Assembly: GCA_963977675.1 (NCBI GenBank)
Contig: CAXBPY010000006.1
Span: forward strand, 1 to 64,000
Reading direction: 5' to 3'
Length of the DNA: 64,000 nucleotides
From: CAXBPY01 sp003455275
Lineage (GTDB): Bacteria > Bacteroidota > Bacteroidia > Chitinophagales > UBA10324
Shown: positions 34,618-44,331 of the stretch, in pieces
Numbering within the stretch: position 1 is the first letter of the stretch
How the letters are laid out: every line of letters starts with the position of its first letter
Position numbers and translations under genes: made by a program
The notes under the pieces: generated by a model
The model's database searches: none
What the model saw: the letters and a program-made list of their open reading frames with translations, nothing else
What the model was told of the DNA's origin: nothing

Positions 34618-35969
34618 AACTTCACTGTTAAAACTTTATTCGACTGAATGGAAAAATTCTTTTGTTGTGTGAGATTACTGCGCTTACCCTTATCAGGGCG
34701 ATAAATCAAAATATACTCACCCGGCTGAAGTTTCAGTGTCTGAGGGTTTTTCATCCCATAGAAATCATAAACCTTTTTCAGTGAATTATTTTCTTTAATG
34801 AAAAGCTGAACCACCATTAGTTGTGATGGAGCCACTGTCACTGTTCCCGGCATGGGAACATGAATGCTTTGTGTTTGGCTTTGCTGAAGTTTAACTCCGT
34901 ATTTTTCAATTCGCGGTAGCGTGAGAATTTCTAAATCATATTCTCCTGTTAAGTATTTCCTTGAAGAATTAAAATCCTGCACATATAGAATTTCATCGCT
35001 GCCCGTTTTGCGCACAATGCATTGTGGCGGAAAATAATTTGAAGTTTGCCCATCGAGGGTTAATTCCAGAGTTCCTTGCGGCACATCCACTGCAATGTTG
35101 TTATGCTTTCCGGGAAGCAGTTCAATATTATTTTTTTGAACAGGAGGAAAAGTGTGAATCACTAAATCATATTTTCCTTTCGGATCAAGTCGAAGCGTAT
35201 CCGCATTTCCGTTTGCATCGAGTGTATGAACAAAATTGAAAAGCGTTTTGTGTGAATAATGATCAAGAAAACTCATCTCCACATTTGTTTCAGTTGGCAA
35301 GCCGTAAGCATCCAACAAATTCACCTGCACAGTGGTTTTGTTCAGTGCTTGCTTTATCACGGCACTCAGCACGCCACCGAATTCGGTTTCATCATTTACA
35401 TCGTAAAAATTTCCGAGGCAGGTGAAAAAATTTTTGAGCGAATCACTAATTCCCAAACCGACAATATAGGGCTTGAGTACAATTCTTTTTTCATCGAATG
35501 ATTTTGCAAGGTCGCATGGATTGCCGCCGCAGGTTTCAATTCCGTCAGATATTAAAATGATGGAGTTGAATGCAGTCGAGTCCTTAGGGAAATCATTGAG
35601 CGATTGTTCGAGGGCATAGGTGATGGGCGTTTGTCCTTTGGGTGAAATATGAGCGAGCGCATTTTTAATGTTCAATGAATTTTTTTTCGCGAACGGAACT
35701 TCCAGTTTCGTGTCCTTGCAATTGTGTTCAGCTTTCGGAAACTGATGACCGAGCACGCGCAGTGCAAATTCAACTTTCGGATTTGTTTTCTCTACGCTGT
35801 CAATAAAACTGACTAACAGTTTTCCTGCTAGTTCAAATTTTACTTCATTGTTCCATTTCTCCTTCATGCTTCCGCTTCCGTCCAGCACAATTAGTACGCG
35901 CGAAACCTGGGCGAAATTTTTTTCGGCAATGAGAAAAAGAAAAACGAGAAGTAAAATCTTTTTCAGCAA
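34614..35969 (-). CDS. Secreted VWA-domain protein (first of a tandem pair)
   Basis: A 451-residue protein with a normal signal peptide MLKKILLLVFLFLIAEKNFA. The start is a TTG codon; a TGA lies immediately upstream in frame, so no earlier start is possible. The VWA domain spans about residues 23-215 with MIDAS DGSGSMK, TPITYAL and ISDGIETCGGNPCDLA. The same Cys pattern occurs in the second copy (near CKDTK, CGGNPC and CLG), which suggests disulfides in the periplasm or outside. A beta-rich C-terminal half ends LQPGEYILIYRPDKG. It resembles CLCA/Ca-activated channel-type VWA proteins. It follows the N-terminal transketolase gene by 80 bases. Confidence 0.84.
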   Translation of the reverse strand: MLKKILLLVFLFLIAEKNFAQVSRVLIVLDGSGSMKEKWNNEVKFELAGKLLVSFIDSVEKTNPKVEFALRVLGHQFPKAEHNCKDTKLEVPFAKKNSLNIKNALAHISPKGQTPITYALEQSLNDFPKDSTAFNSIILISDGIETCGGNPCDLAKSFDEKRIVLKPYIVGLGISDSLKNFFTCLGNFYDVNDETEFGGVLSAVIKQALNKTTVQVNLLDAYGLPTETNVEMSFLDHYSHKTLFNFVHTLDANGNADTLRLDPKGKYDLVIHTFPPVQKNNIELLPGKHNNIAVDVPQGTLELTLDGQTSNYFPPQCIVRKTGSDEILYVQDFNSSRKYLTGEYDLEILTLPRIEKYGVKLQQSQTQSIHVPMPGTVTVAPSQLMVVQLFIKENNSLKKVYDFYGMKNPQTLKLQPGEYILIYRPDKGKRSNLTQQKNFSIQSNKVLTVKL

Positions 35970-36049
35970 TCAGAATGAGTTTGTATTAAAACGAAAAATA
36001 TAAATGGATATTGTTTTTATAAACTGTTTATATGGATTCGACTTTTCAA

Positions 36050-36892
36050 TCAATAATCTACAAGCGTAAGCGGCAATTGTTCTAGAGCTTTTGCAAGTTG
36101 CGCATCATTGGGCGCTATGCCGTGCCATTCATGACTCCCCATCATAAAATCAACTCCGTATCCCATCACAGTTTTCATAAGCACCGCAACAGGCTTTCCT
36201 TTTCCAAGAAGAGATTTTGCTTTCGTCATTGTGCTGAGAATTTCTTCCATCACATTTCCATTCATCTCTATTACTTCCCAACCGAATGATTCAAACTTCG
36301 CGCGCAGATCGCCAAGGTTCATCACTTTTGATACCGGTCCGTCAATTTGCTGCCCGTTCCAATCCACGGTTGCAATCATGTTATCGAGTTTGTGATGCGC
36401 TGCAAACATTATTGCTTCCCAGTTTTGTCCTTCTTCCAATTCTCCGTCACCATGCAATGAATAAACAATTGAAGAATCTCCATTCATCTTCTTTGCGTAA
36501 GCGGCTCCGCATGCTACTGATAATCCCTGTCCGAGTGAACCGCTTGCTACACGAACACCCGGTAAATGTTCGTGGGTAGTAGGGTGGCCCTGCAATCGGG
36601 TATTTAATTTTCTGAAAGTCGCTAATTCATTTACCGGAAAATATCCTGCGCGAGCCAGCACACTGTACCACACCGGAGAGATGTGTCCGTTTGAAAGAAA
36701 AAATAAATCTTCTCCTTTCCCATCCATTGAAAAATTTTTGTTCTGTTTCATGATTGAGAAATAAAGTGCAGTAATGAAATCGGCACAGCCAAGTGACCCT
36801 CCCGGGTGACCGGATTGGCAGCCATGCACCATTCGTACAATATCGCGACGCACCTGTGTCGCCAGGTTTTTTAACTCTTCGAGAGAAGCCAT
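36050..36892 (-). CDS. Transketolase, N-terminal subunit
   Basis: A 280-residue subunit with the thiamine-diphosphate-binding domain. MVHGCQSGHPGGSLGCADF is near residue 22, the SGSLGQGLSVACGAAYAKK stretch near 116 and the GDG motif LHGDGELEEGQNWEA near 145, followed by the VDWNGQQIDGP region. It works with the C-terminal subunit encoded 2.9 kb downstream on the same strand. The two VWA genes interrupt what is normally an adjacent pair. A TTATTTTCGCC sequence about 20 bases before the ATG on the minus strand may be a weak -7 box. Confidence 0.94.
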   Translation of the reverse strand: MASLEELKNLATQVRRDIVRMVHGCQSGHPGGSLGCADFITALYFSIMKQNKNFSMDGKGEDLFFLSNGHISPVWYSVLARAGYFPVNELATFRKLNTRLQGHPTTHEHLPGVRVASGSLGQGLSVACGAAYAKKMNGDSSIVYSLHGDGELEEGQNWEAIMFAAHHKLDNMIATVDWNGQQIDGPVSKVMNLGDLRAKFESFGWEVIEMNGNVMEEILSTMTKAKSLLGKGKPVAVLMKTVMGYGVDFMMGSHEWHGIAPNDAQLAKALEQLPLTLVDY

Positions 36893-36965
36893 TGTGTTGT
36901 TTTAGTGTGGCGAAAATAATTTATGATGAAGGCGGAAGCCGACAGAATATTAACAGTGAAACCCA

Positions 36966-36998
36966 TTTGGATTTTTACCGCTTATCGCAAGAACTTTG
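36966..36998 (+). promoter_or_regulatory. Candidate promoter of the C25 peptidase gene
   Basis: TTTG at 36966-36969 and GAACTTTG at 36991-36998 are 21 bases apart. The -33 matches exactly and the -7 at 7 of 8. Transcription would start near 37004, which favours the ATG at 37063 over the upstream in-frame starts. Confidence 0.4.
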
Positions 36999-37062
36999 TA
37001 AAATGAATGGAAAGAATAATTTTCCACCTTCAAATAAAATAAAACCCGCACAAAATTCTCCG

Positions 37063-39333
37063 ATGAAAAAAATTTGCGCACTCTTTTCAGCAATCATACT
37101 TATGTTTTCCAATGCATTTGCTACTGATGCTAATAGAAATTCTTTCACCGTACTTGAAAGCAATTCGACAAAAATTGTTTTGAAAGCAGAAGTTACAGGA
37201 TTCAAACTTCTTCCGGTAGAAACACCTCAAGGAGTCCAATTTAAAGCTGTGATTGATAACGGAACATCGATTCTGGAAAAAGGGGCTCCGGATTTACAGA
37301 AACTTTGTGGATCTGTAATAGTGCCGGATCATAAAATGATGAAAATAACTTCTACCATTTTATCTTCTTCAACAGTTTCGAATATTGAAATCGCGCCCTC
37401 CAAAGGAAACCTTCTTCGCACAGTTGATCCATCAACAATTCCATTTACTTACTCAGAAATTTATTCAAGAAATTCTTTCTATCCTCAATCGGCAGCATTG
37501 CTTGCCGGTGATCCGTTTATAGTTCATGACTATCGCGGCCAAACTGTTCAGCTAAACGCTCTTCAATATAATCCCACCACTCAGGAGCTTAGAATAATTG
37601 AAAGTGTGATTATTGAAATAACATTTAATGAATCAGCGGTTGTAAATCCGTTGGATCGAATTGCACCGTTAAACAGTGTATCGGAAGCATTCAATCTGGT
37701 TTACAAAAATTTGTTTTTGAATTATGACCTGGTTCAGCATCAAAACAGGTACTCAGCAATTACTGAAACAGGAAGGATGCTGATTATTTGCTATGACCAG
37801 TTCATGAATGACATGAAAAATTTTGTTGATTGGAAAATGCAATCTGGAATGCAGGTAGATTTAATTGCCAAGAGCGCTGCCGGAACTTCATCGACCGCAA
37901 TAAAGAATTATGTTCAAACTTATTACAATGCACATTCTGATATGGCTTACTTGCTTCTTGTTGGCGACGCTCCGCAGGTTCCATCCAGCAGTATTGGTGG
38001 AAATGATTCTGATCAGAACTACGGATTCCTTGCCGGCAGTGATCATTATCCGGATATTATAGTTGGAAGATTTTCTGCTACTACTTCCGCAGAAGTATTA
38101 ACTCAGGTGAACCGTGCAGTTTCTTATGAGAAAACTCCAAGTTCAGGAACCTGGTATAAGAATGCAGTCTGTATCGGTTCAGATCAAGGGTCTGCGAATG
38201 GCTACAACGGATTGGCTGATTGGGAATTTGAAAGAACAATTATCAGAGTTCCCTTACTAGGTTATAATTATACCTCAGTTAGTGAATTGTATGATGGCTC
38301 ACACGGAAGTGGTGATGCCTCTGGTAATCCATCTGCATCTGATTTGTCTCCATTAATTAATGCGGGTGTCGGTGTTATAAATTATACGGGTCACGGAAAT
38401 ATTACATTGATTGGAACTACCGGATTCAATACAACAGATGTTGATGCTTTAACCAACACCAACATGTTTCCTTTTCTATGGATAGTTGGTTGCCAAACCG
38501 GAAACTTTGTTTCCAACACATGCTTCGGAGAGGCATGGGCGCGAGCAACCGACAATAGCGGAAACCCTGCAGGCGCAATAGGTTCCATGGTTTCAACTAT
38601 TAATCAATCATGGCAGCCGCCAATGTGGGCGCAAGTAGAATTTAATAATGTGCTTACAGAAGGATCAACAAATATTCGCCGGACTTTCGGAGGCATTTCA
38701 GTTTGTGGCCTTGCATACATGAATGAAAATCAACCGGGCAATACTGACATGACGGATACCTGGACTTGCTTTGGTGATCCTTCGGTAATGGTTCGAACAG
38801 ATGAACCAATGCCAATGACTGTAAGTCATGCAATGAATGTATATCGCATCGCAGCTAACTTTACTGTAAATTGTAATATCGAAGATGCATTGGTTTGCCT
38901 GTATTCAGGAAACGAAATTCAAGGCACCGGAAAAATTTCAGGCGGACAGGCTACTATCAATTTTGTGAATGGAAATTTGAATGGAGTTGCTGATGATTCA
39001 ATGATGGTGACTGTTACGGCATACAACAAAATTCCTTATCAGGGCTGGGTTCATATACTTGATTGGGGAACTTCAGCTCCAACAACCGGAGATGCCGGGT
39101 TTACGATAATTCCAAACCCTGCAGTTGACGAAATAACTTTGAATTTCGGAAATGATTCTTTCTCGAAAGGAACAGCAAAAATTTTTAACACTGCCGGTCA
39201 ATTAATGAAAGAAATTTCTTTCTCCGGAACAGTTGACCAGTCAATTGACATCCATAATCTTTCAGCAGGTCTTTACAATATTGAAGTAATGCTTGATGAA
39301 AAAATTTATCACTCTAAAGTGGTAGTCAGATAA
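37063..39333 (+). CDS. Gingipain-like C25 family cysteine peptidase, T9SS-secreted
   Basis: A 756-residue secreted protease. The ATG at 37063 starts a clean signal peptide (MKKICALFSAIILMFSNAFA); the frame is open further upstream but lacks a signal. A propeptide region (about 20-230) with LPVETPQGVQFKAVI is followed by the C25 catalytic domain (about 240-570). Its His is in GVINYTGHGN near residue 447, its Cys in WIVGCQTGNF near 482, and YLLLVGDAPQVPSS is near 301. The tail (about 680-756) is a type A sorting domain (FTIIPNPAVDEITLNF, IFNTAGQLMKEISF, LSAGLYNIEVM). Relatives include gingipains and PorU. Its Por domain argues for a secreted enzyme, not PorU itself. Confidence 0.88.
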   Translation: MKKICALFSAIILMFSNAFATDANRNSFTVLESNSTKIVLKAEVTGFKLLPVETPQGVQFKAVIDNGTSILEKGAPDLQKLCGSVIVPDHKMMKITSTILSSSTVSNIEIAPSKGNLLRTVDPSTIPFTYSEIYSRNSFYPQSAALLAGDPFIVHDYRGQTVQLNALQYNPTTQELRIIESVIIEITFNESAVVNPLDRIAPLNSVSEAFNLVYKNLFLNYDLVQHQNRYSAITETGRMLIICYDQFMNDMKNFVDWKMQSGMQVDLIAKSAAGTSSTAIKNYVQTYYNAHSDMAYLLLVGDAPQVPSSSIGGNDSDQNYGFLAGSDHYPDIIVGRFSATTSAEVLTQVNRAVSYEKTPSSGTWYKNAVCIGSDQGSANGYNGLADWEFERTIIRVPLLGYNYTSVSELYDGSHGSGDASGNPSASDLSPLINAGVGVINYTGHGNITLIGTTGFNTTDVDALTNTNMFPFLWIVGCQTGNFVSNTCFGEAWARATDNSGNPAGAIGSMVSTINQSWQPPMWAQVEFNNVLTEGSTNIRRTFGGISVCGLAYMNENQPGNTDMTDTWTCFGDPSVMVRTDEPMPMTVSHAMNVYRIAANFTVNCNIEDALVCLYSGNEIQGTGKISGGQATINFVNGNLNGVADDSMMVTVTAYNKIPYQGWVHILDWGTSAPTTGDAGFTIIPNPAVDEITLNFGNDSFSKGTAKIFNTAGQLMKEISFSGTVDQSIDIHNLSAGLYNIEVMLDEKIYHSKVVVR

Positions 39334-39357
39334 TTTTTAATATTGAATAAACACTTA

Positions 39358-39382
39358 AAGGGTCCTGATTATTTCAGGACTC
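39358..39382 (+). terminator. Terminator after the C25 peptidase gene
   Basis: Arms GGGTCCTGA and TCAGGACTC (one G-T type mismatch) around a five-base loop are followed by eight T residues. It lies 25 bases after the stop. Confidence 0.85.
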
Positions 39383-39471
39383 TTTTTTTTGTTGAAGAGG
39401 AAATATGAAATGAAGTATTGTAGCACAAAAGCTGAAGAACTCATGCAGATTCTTAAATTCGCGTTTGAAAG

Positions 39472-42400
39472 ATGAAAAATTTTTTACAAAAATTATTTCT
39501 GGCTTCAGCTGCATTATTCTTTACAGCCCAAAATCTTAAGGCACAAAATTCTGACTGCCCAACGGCACTTTTTTTATGTAATGAAAATACATTGAATGTT
39601 CCGGGCGGTGCTTATTCAGGCGGATCAATTCCGGAGCAACCTTCGTGCTGGTTTGTAAATGATAATTATTCTCATTGGTACTCTTTTACCTGTACGCAGA
39701 GCGGCACCTTTACTTTCAGTTGCCTTCCTGTTCCATTTGCCGATTTTGATTTTGCACTTTATAACATTACCGGCTCTCCTTCCGGTTCGTGTAGTTATAG
39801 TAACATGATGTCATGTAACTATGCTGCACCTGCAGGAAACGGAACTACCGGAATTGGCTGCTTCAATGGAACAAACTGCAACACGACTGTCAACCTTGTA
39901 GCCGGGCAGACTTATGCTATAGTTATTAATCGATACTCAATTGGTTCAACAAGCGGATTTCAACTTTCATTTGGCGGAACAGCACAGATAGGAATTATTG
40001 CGGGCTTCACATTTGTATCTGCGTGTTTAGGTCAGCCGGTGCAGTTTACAAATACATCATCGACAGGAACAGGCGTAACTTACAATTGGGATTTTGGTGA
40101 TGGAACAAATTCATCAGCTCAAAACCCCTCTCATTTATATTCAAATGCCGGAACATTTAATGTTTCACTTATTACTTCGAATGGAACATGCTCTGATACT
40201 GTGACACAACAAGTGACAATAACACCCGGGCCTGCGGTAACAGTTAACCCCAATCCTGCATCATTGTGTGCAGGGCAAACTGTGAATCTGACTGCAAGCG
40301 GGGCTACAACCTATACATGGTCTCCAAATTATTTTCTAAGTTCAACCAATACAGCAAGCGTAACAGCTTCTCCGCAAACAACAACTACTTACACAGTAAC
40401 TGGAACAACTGCAGGGTGTAATGGAACAGCAACCGTGATTGTAACTGTGAATTCAGTTTCTACTGTTCAGTCATTTCCCGCAAGCTCATCGTTTTGTTCT
40501 GGTGGAAGTGTAGTTCTTTCTGCAATCGGTGCTGTTACATATGCCTGGTCACCATCAACGGGCTTGAGTGCAAGCACTGGTAATTCTGTAACTGCATCAC
40601 CAACTGTTACCACAACATATATTTTGACCGGAACCAATGCATCAGGATGTAATGGTTATGACACTACGGTAATTACTGTTTTCCCGATTCCGAATCTCAT
40701 AATTAATCCACCTGCGCCGGACATTTGTATTGGTGGAAATATTTTGCTCACTGCAAGCGGAGCAACAAATTATTCCTGGTCTCCTAACAATTCACTGAGC
40801 TCTTCTACCGGGCCTTCAGTAACCGCTTCTCCAAATGCATCGGTGACTTATACCGTAGATGCTTCCGATGCAAATGGTTGCACAGCTACCACATCAGTTG
40901 TTGTTAATGTGAATCCTCTTCCCTCAGTATCCATCAACCCTTCACCTGCAACAATTTGTTCGGGAGATAATGTTCTGCTAACTGCAAGCGGTGCTACAAC
41001 ATTTGACTGGAGCCCGAACAGCGGATTGAATTCTTCAACCGGCTCAACAGTTACTGCCTCGCCTAATGCAACCACTACTTATACTGTAACCGGAACATCA
41101 GGAGTTGGATGTTCTGCAACTAACACAGTAACCGTAAATGTGAATCCGCTTCCTGTGATAAATATCCTTCCGATCAATTCAGTTATCTGTTCCGGCGGGC
41201 AAGTGAATCTTGCTGCAAGTGGAGCATTGACTTATACATGGTCTCCTGCAACGGGATTGAGTTCGACAAACTCTGGTGGCACAACTGCTTCACCCAACAC
41301 AACAACGACATACACTGTTACAGGAACTTCAGCATTGAATTGTTCTGCTACTGCAACCACAATTATTACAGTGAATCCGATTCCGGTCATTCAAGTTAAC
41401 CCGGCTTCTACTTCTATTTGCCTTGGAGGCAGCGCGCAGTTATCAGCAAGCGGGGCAATAAGCTATTCATGGAATCCGTTTACTTCTCTTAATAATGGGA
41501 ATATTAATAATCCCATGGCCTCACCAAATGCTAATACAACTTATACAGTTGTTGGTACAGACGCAAATGGTTGTTCTGCAAGCGCAACCACAGCTGTGGC
41601 AGTAAATATTCCTCCAGTGGTTTCTGTTAATCCTTCCAGCGCACTTTTTTGTGGAGGACAAAATGTTGTGCTCACTGCATCAGGTGCTGCAAATTATATA
41701 TGGAGCCCCGCAACAGGATTGAATGCTACAACAGGAGCATCAGTAACTACAACTCCCTCTTCTTCGATACAATATACTGTTACCGGGACTGATGTAAATG
41801 GTTGCTCAGGGCAAGGACAAGCGAATGTAAATTTTGATCCTACACCAGTCGCTTCATTTAATGTGATTCCTCAATCCGGATGTGAACCACTTTTGGTCAC
41901 ATTTCAAAATACAAGTTCAAATGGAGTAATTACTAACTGGATTTTTGGCGATGGTACTTTTTCACCCGGAAATCCTGTTCAGCATTTATACACTTCAGGA
42001 ACATTTGATGTAACCATGATCACTACCAATGCCAGTGGTTGCGGTGATACTGCTGTTCAGCTTGCTGCAGTTACTGCACTTGTTGCGCCGGTTGCTTCAT
42101 TTGATATGACTCCTCCTGCTCCCGGTAATCTTCCTTACACGGATAATCTTTTCACTTTTATTAATACCTCTGTGGGTGGAAATAGTTATTTCTGGAATTT
42201 CGGTGATCAGACTGGTGATACTGTCACCAATCCTACTCACAGTTTTAAGGAATCTGGAAGTTATTATGTGATTCTAACTGTAACGGCGGGCAATGGTTGT
42301 TTAGATACAGCCATGAGTCCAATAATTTTGATTGAAGGTGAACCAAAACCATGGATACCTTCTGCATTCACTCCAAATGGTGACGAGCAGAATGATATTT

Positions 42401-42615
42401 TCAAAGTGTATGGAATCGCAATTGATGAAATTGATTTCCGTGTGTATGACCGCTGGGGCGAAATGGTTTTTCAAACCAATAATCAGAATCAGGGATGGGA
42501 TGGAACTTTTCTCGGTAAGCGAAGTGAACTTGGCGTGTATGTTTATGAAGCGCGCATAGTGATGGCAAGCGGAAAGAAAATATTGCTGCGCGGTGATGTA
42601 ACACTGATGCGGTAA
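39472..42615 (+). CDS. Giant repeat adhesin with PKD domains and gliding-motility-type C terminus
   Basis: A 1047-residue surface protein. The signal peptide ends in LKAQ near residue 24. A Cys-rich beta domain (25-175) comes first, then a PKD domain with YNWDFGDGTNSSAQNPSHLY (about 180-255). Seven tandem Ig-like repeats of about 77 residues follow (256-793). Two more PKD-like units are next (WIFGDGTF near 825, YFWNFGDQTGD near 907), and finally a CHU_C/type B sorting domain starting WIPSAFTPNGDEQNDIFKVYG near 962. It would be exported by T9SS and may act in adhesion or gliding. A terminator follows. Composition is Thr/Ser/Asn-rich, so glycosylation is likely (inference). Confidence 0.9.
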   Translation: MKNFLQKLFLASAALFFTAQNLKAQNSDCPTALFLCNENTLNVPGGAYSGGSIPEQPSCWFVNDNYSHWYSFTCTQSGTFTFSCLPVPFADFDFALYNITGSPSGSCSYSNMMSCNYAAPAGNGTTGIGCFNGTNCNTTVNLVAGQTYAIVINRYSIGSTSGFQLSFGGTAQIGIIAGFTFVSACLGQPVQFTNTSSTGTGVTYNWDFGDGTNSSAQNPSHLYSNAGTFNVSLITSNGTCSDTVTQQVTITPGPAVTVNPNPASLCAGQTVNLTASGATTYTWSPNYFLSSTNTASVTASPQTTTTYTVTGTTAGCNGTATVIVTVNSVSTVQSFPASSSFCSGGSVVLSAIGAVTYAWSPSTGLSASTGNSVTASPTVTTTYILTGTNASGCNGYDTTVITVFPIPNLIINPPAPDICIGGNILLTASGATNYSWSPNNSLSSSTGPSVTASPNASVTYTVDASDANGCTATTSVVVNVNPLPSVSINPSPATICSGDNVLLTASGATTFDWSPNSGLNSSTGSTVTASPNATTTYTVTGTSGVGCSATNTVTVNVNPLPVINILPINSVICSGGQVNLAASGALTYTWSPATGLSSTNSGGTTASPNTTTTYTVTGTSALNCSATATTIITVNPIPVIQVNPASTSICLGGSAQLSASGAISYSWNPFTSLNNGNINNPMASPNANTTYTVVGTDANGCSASATTAVAVNIPPVVSVNPSSALFCGGQNVVLTASGAANYIWSPATGLNATTGASVTTTPSSSIQYTVTGTDVNGCSGQGQANVNFDPTPVASFNVIPQSGCEPLLVTFQNTSSNGVITNWIFGDGTFSPGNPVQHLYTSGTFDVTMITTNASGCGDTAVQLAAVTALVAPVASFDMTPPAPGNLPYTDNLFTFINTSVGGNSYFWNFGDQTGDTVTNPTHSFKESGSYYVILTVTAGNGCLDTAMSPIILIEGEPKPWIPSAFTPNGDEQNDIFKVYGIAIDEIDFRVYDRWGEMVFQTNNQNQGWDGTFLGKRSELGVYVYEARIVMASGKKILLRGDVTLMR
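40237..41850 (+). repeat. Seven tandem 231-base coding repeats in the adhesin
   Basis: Each unit encodes a version of V.NP....C.G..V.LTASGA...WSP..GL...TG..VTASP...TTYTVTGT...GC. The units start near 40237, 40457, 40697, 40927, 41158, 41389 and 41620. Copies are diverged at the DNA level, so recent duplication or recombination is not obvious. Confidence 0.85.
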
Positions 42616-42619
42616 ATAA

Positions 42620-42657
42620 AAATCGCCTGAACTTTCTTTTGAATGTTCAGACGATTT
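42620..42657. terminator. Terminator between the adhesin and S41 protease genes
   Basis: AATCGCCTGAAC pairs with GTTCAGACGATT (one mismatch) across a 14-base loop, with A-rich sequence before and TTTC after. It lies between two convergent genes. Confidence 0.65.
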
Positions 42658-42672
42658 TCAGATTCAAAAAAA

Positions 42673-44331
42673 TTATTTCGTGAACTTGAGCGTGTTGCTG
42701 TAAAGAGTCAAATCATTTAACACATCAATTCCTTTTTTCACTTCAGGATCTGATTCAAGTGTGCTAATGATGCGACCATTCTGATAATAGTAGCGGCTCA
42801 CGATTTCTTGCTCCAGAATTTTTTTAATCTCATCCTTATTCGTTTGAATGTCCTGGTCCTTGTCGTGATGGATTTTGTTTTTGATTAAATCATAATCTGA
42901 TTGAATGCTCTCAAAATATTTTTCTCCTTCAGCACTCTTCTGTAACTGCTTCAGCGCATCTTCAGTTTTGGTTGAGTAGTCGTAATCTTTTCCTTTCAGA
43001 AAATCTACAAATGCATTCCAGTCTGCATCACTCAGGCGAAAAGTTTTTGCATCGGCAATGGTGCTGTGCTGCTGATGATAGAGTGTAGCAAAATCGAAAA
43101 TGAAATTCTTCTCCACTAAACTCTTCGCGATATTGGAATACTTCGGTGCATCTAGAATAATATCGGGGTCAATTCCTCCGCCGTCATACACCGTTCTTCC
43201 GCCGGCGGTTTTGAAAGCAGTCTTCAGTGAGTCCGGAATTTTTCCTACGCTGCCATCTTCATTGCGATGAGCATAATCAATCGCCTGAATGCATCTGCCG
43301 GATGGAGTGAAGTAGTGCGCAGTTGTAACTTTCAGTTGTGTTCCATAACTGAGTTGCTGAGTGGTTTGAACCAATCCCTTGCCGTAAGTTTTTTGTCCTA
43401 CAATTACTGCGCGATCTAAATCCTGCAATGCGCCGCTTACGATTTCGCTTGCACTTGCAGAGCCACTGTTGGTAAGCACTACTACCGGAATGTTTAGGTC
43501 AATGGGCTCATTGAGCGATTTGTAATCTTTGTTCCACTGCGCAACCTTGCCCTTTGTTTTCACTACGAGTTGTCCCTTGTCAACAAACACATTCACAACA
43601 TTCACTGCTTCGTTCAGTAAGCCGCCGGGGTTGCCGCGGAGGTCAAACACTAATCCTTTCATACCCGGGTTTTTACTTTTCAAATCCTTCAGCGCATCTG
43701 CAACATCTTTTCCGCACTGCTCGGTGAACTGTGAAAGTCGGATGTACCCGATCTCGCTGTTCAGCATTCCGCTATAAGGCACGCTGTTGATCTTAATCTC
43801 TTCGCGCGCAAATTCTTTCACCATAGTATTTGCATCTCCGGGGCGCTGAATCAGAAGTTTGATGGTAGTGCCGGGTGAACCCTTCAGAACTTTGCTGACA
43901 TCATCAATGGATTTTCCTTTGGTGCTTTGTCCGTCTATTTCAAGAATCACATCGCCGGCGAGTAGTCCTGCTTTATCGGCAGCAAAACCCTGGTAAGGTT
44001 CAGCGAGGGCAATGTAATCTCCCTGCTTGCGCACAGTGGCTCCGATACCGCCGTATTTTCCGGTGGTTTGAAAACGGAAACCTTCAATCTCTGCTTCAGA
44101 AATATAATTAGTGAACGGGTCGAGTGAGTTGAGCATGGCATCAATACCCGTGCGCATGAATTTGCCGGGGTCAATGTCATCTACATAGAGTGTGTTCACC
44201 TCTTTGTAAAGCGAAGCGAAGATGTCGAGGTTTTTGGAGACCTCGAACAGGTTATCACTGACGAAAGCAAGAGGAATAAGAGCGGCGAGGGAGAGCGCAA
44301 GGACAAGTGTCCATTTTCTGAATCTGCGCAT
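42673..44331 (-). CDS. C-terminal processing peptidase, S41 family
   Basis: A 552-residue serine protease (CtpA/Prc family). An N-terminal membrane anchor or signal (RRFRKWTLVLALSLAALIPLAF) is followed by a PDZ domain (about 85-180, with KYGGIGATVRKQGDYIALAEPYQGF and GLLAGDVILEIDG). The protease domain has FDLRGNPGGLL near residue 228, the catalytic Ser in NSGSASASEIVSGAL near 289 and the Lys in GQKTYGKGLVQT near 314. A helical C-terminal region extends to 552. It cuts proteins near their C termini in the periplasm. It stands alone, flanked by surface-protein genes. Confidence 0.93.
   Translation of the reverse strand: MRRFRKWTLVLALSLAALIPLAFVSDNLFEVSKNLDIFASLYKEVNTLYVDDIDPGKFMRTGIDAMLNSLDPFTNYISEAEIEGFRFQTTGKYGGIGATVRKQGDYIALAEPYQGFAADKAGLLAGDVILEIDGQSTKGKSIDDVSKVLKGSPGTTIKLLIQRPGDANTMVKEFAREEIKINSVPYSGMLNSEIGYIRLSQFTEQCGKDVADALKDLKSKNPGMKGLVFDLRGNPGGLLNEAVNVVNVFVDKGQLVVKTKGKVAQWNKDYKSLNEPIDLNIPVVVLTNSGSASASEIVSGALQDLDRAVIVGQKTYGKGLVQTTQQLSYGTQLKVTTAHYFTPSGRCIQAIDYAHRNEDGSVGKIPDSLKTAFKTAGGRTVYDGGGIDPDIILDAPKYSNIAKSLVEKNFIFDFATLYHQQHSTIADAKTFRLSDADWNAFVDFLKGKDYDYSTKTEDALKQLQKSAEGEKYFESIQSDYDLIKNKIHHDKDQDIQTNKDEIKKILEQEIVSRYYYQNGRIISTLESDPEVKKGIDVLNDLTLYSNTLKFTK

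Noticed and set aside
36793..37062. N-terminal extension of the C25 peptidase frame
   Set aside because: It overlaps the transketolase gene on the other strand and lacks conserved residues; the signal peptide begins at 37063 and a candidate promoter lies at 36966-36998.
37063..39333. PorU, the T9SS sortase
   Set aside because: The protein has its own C-terminal sorting domain and a size of 756 residues; PorU is normally larger, so it is called a gingipain-like secreted peptidase.
40237..41850. Regularly spaced repeats that might suggest a CRISPR array
   Set aside because: The period is 231 bases, in frame, and encodes Ig-like protein repeats; no short identical repeats or unique spacers exist.
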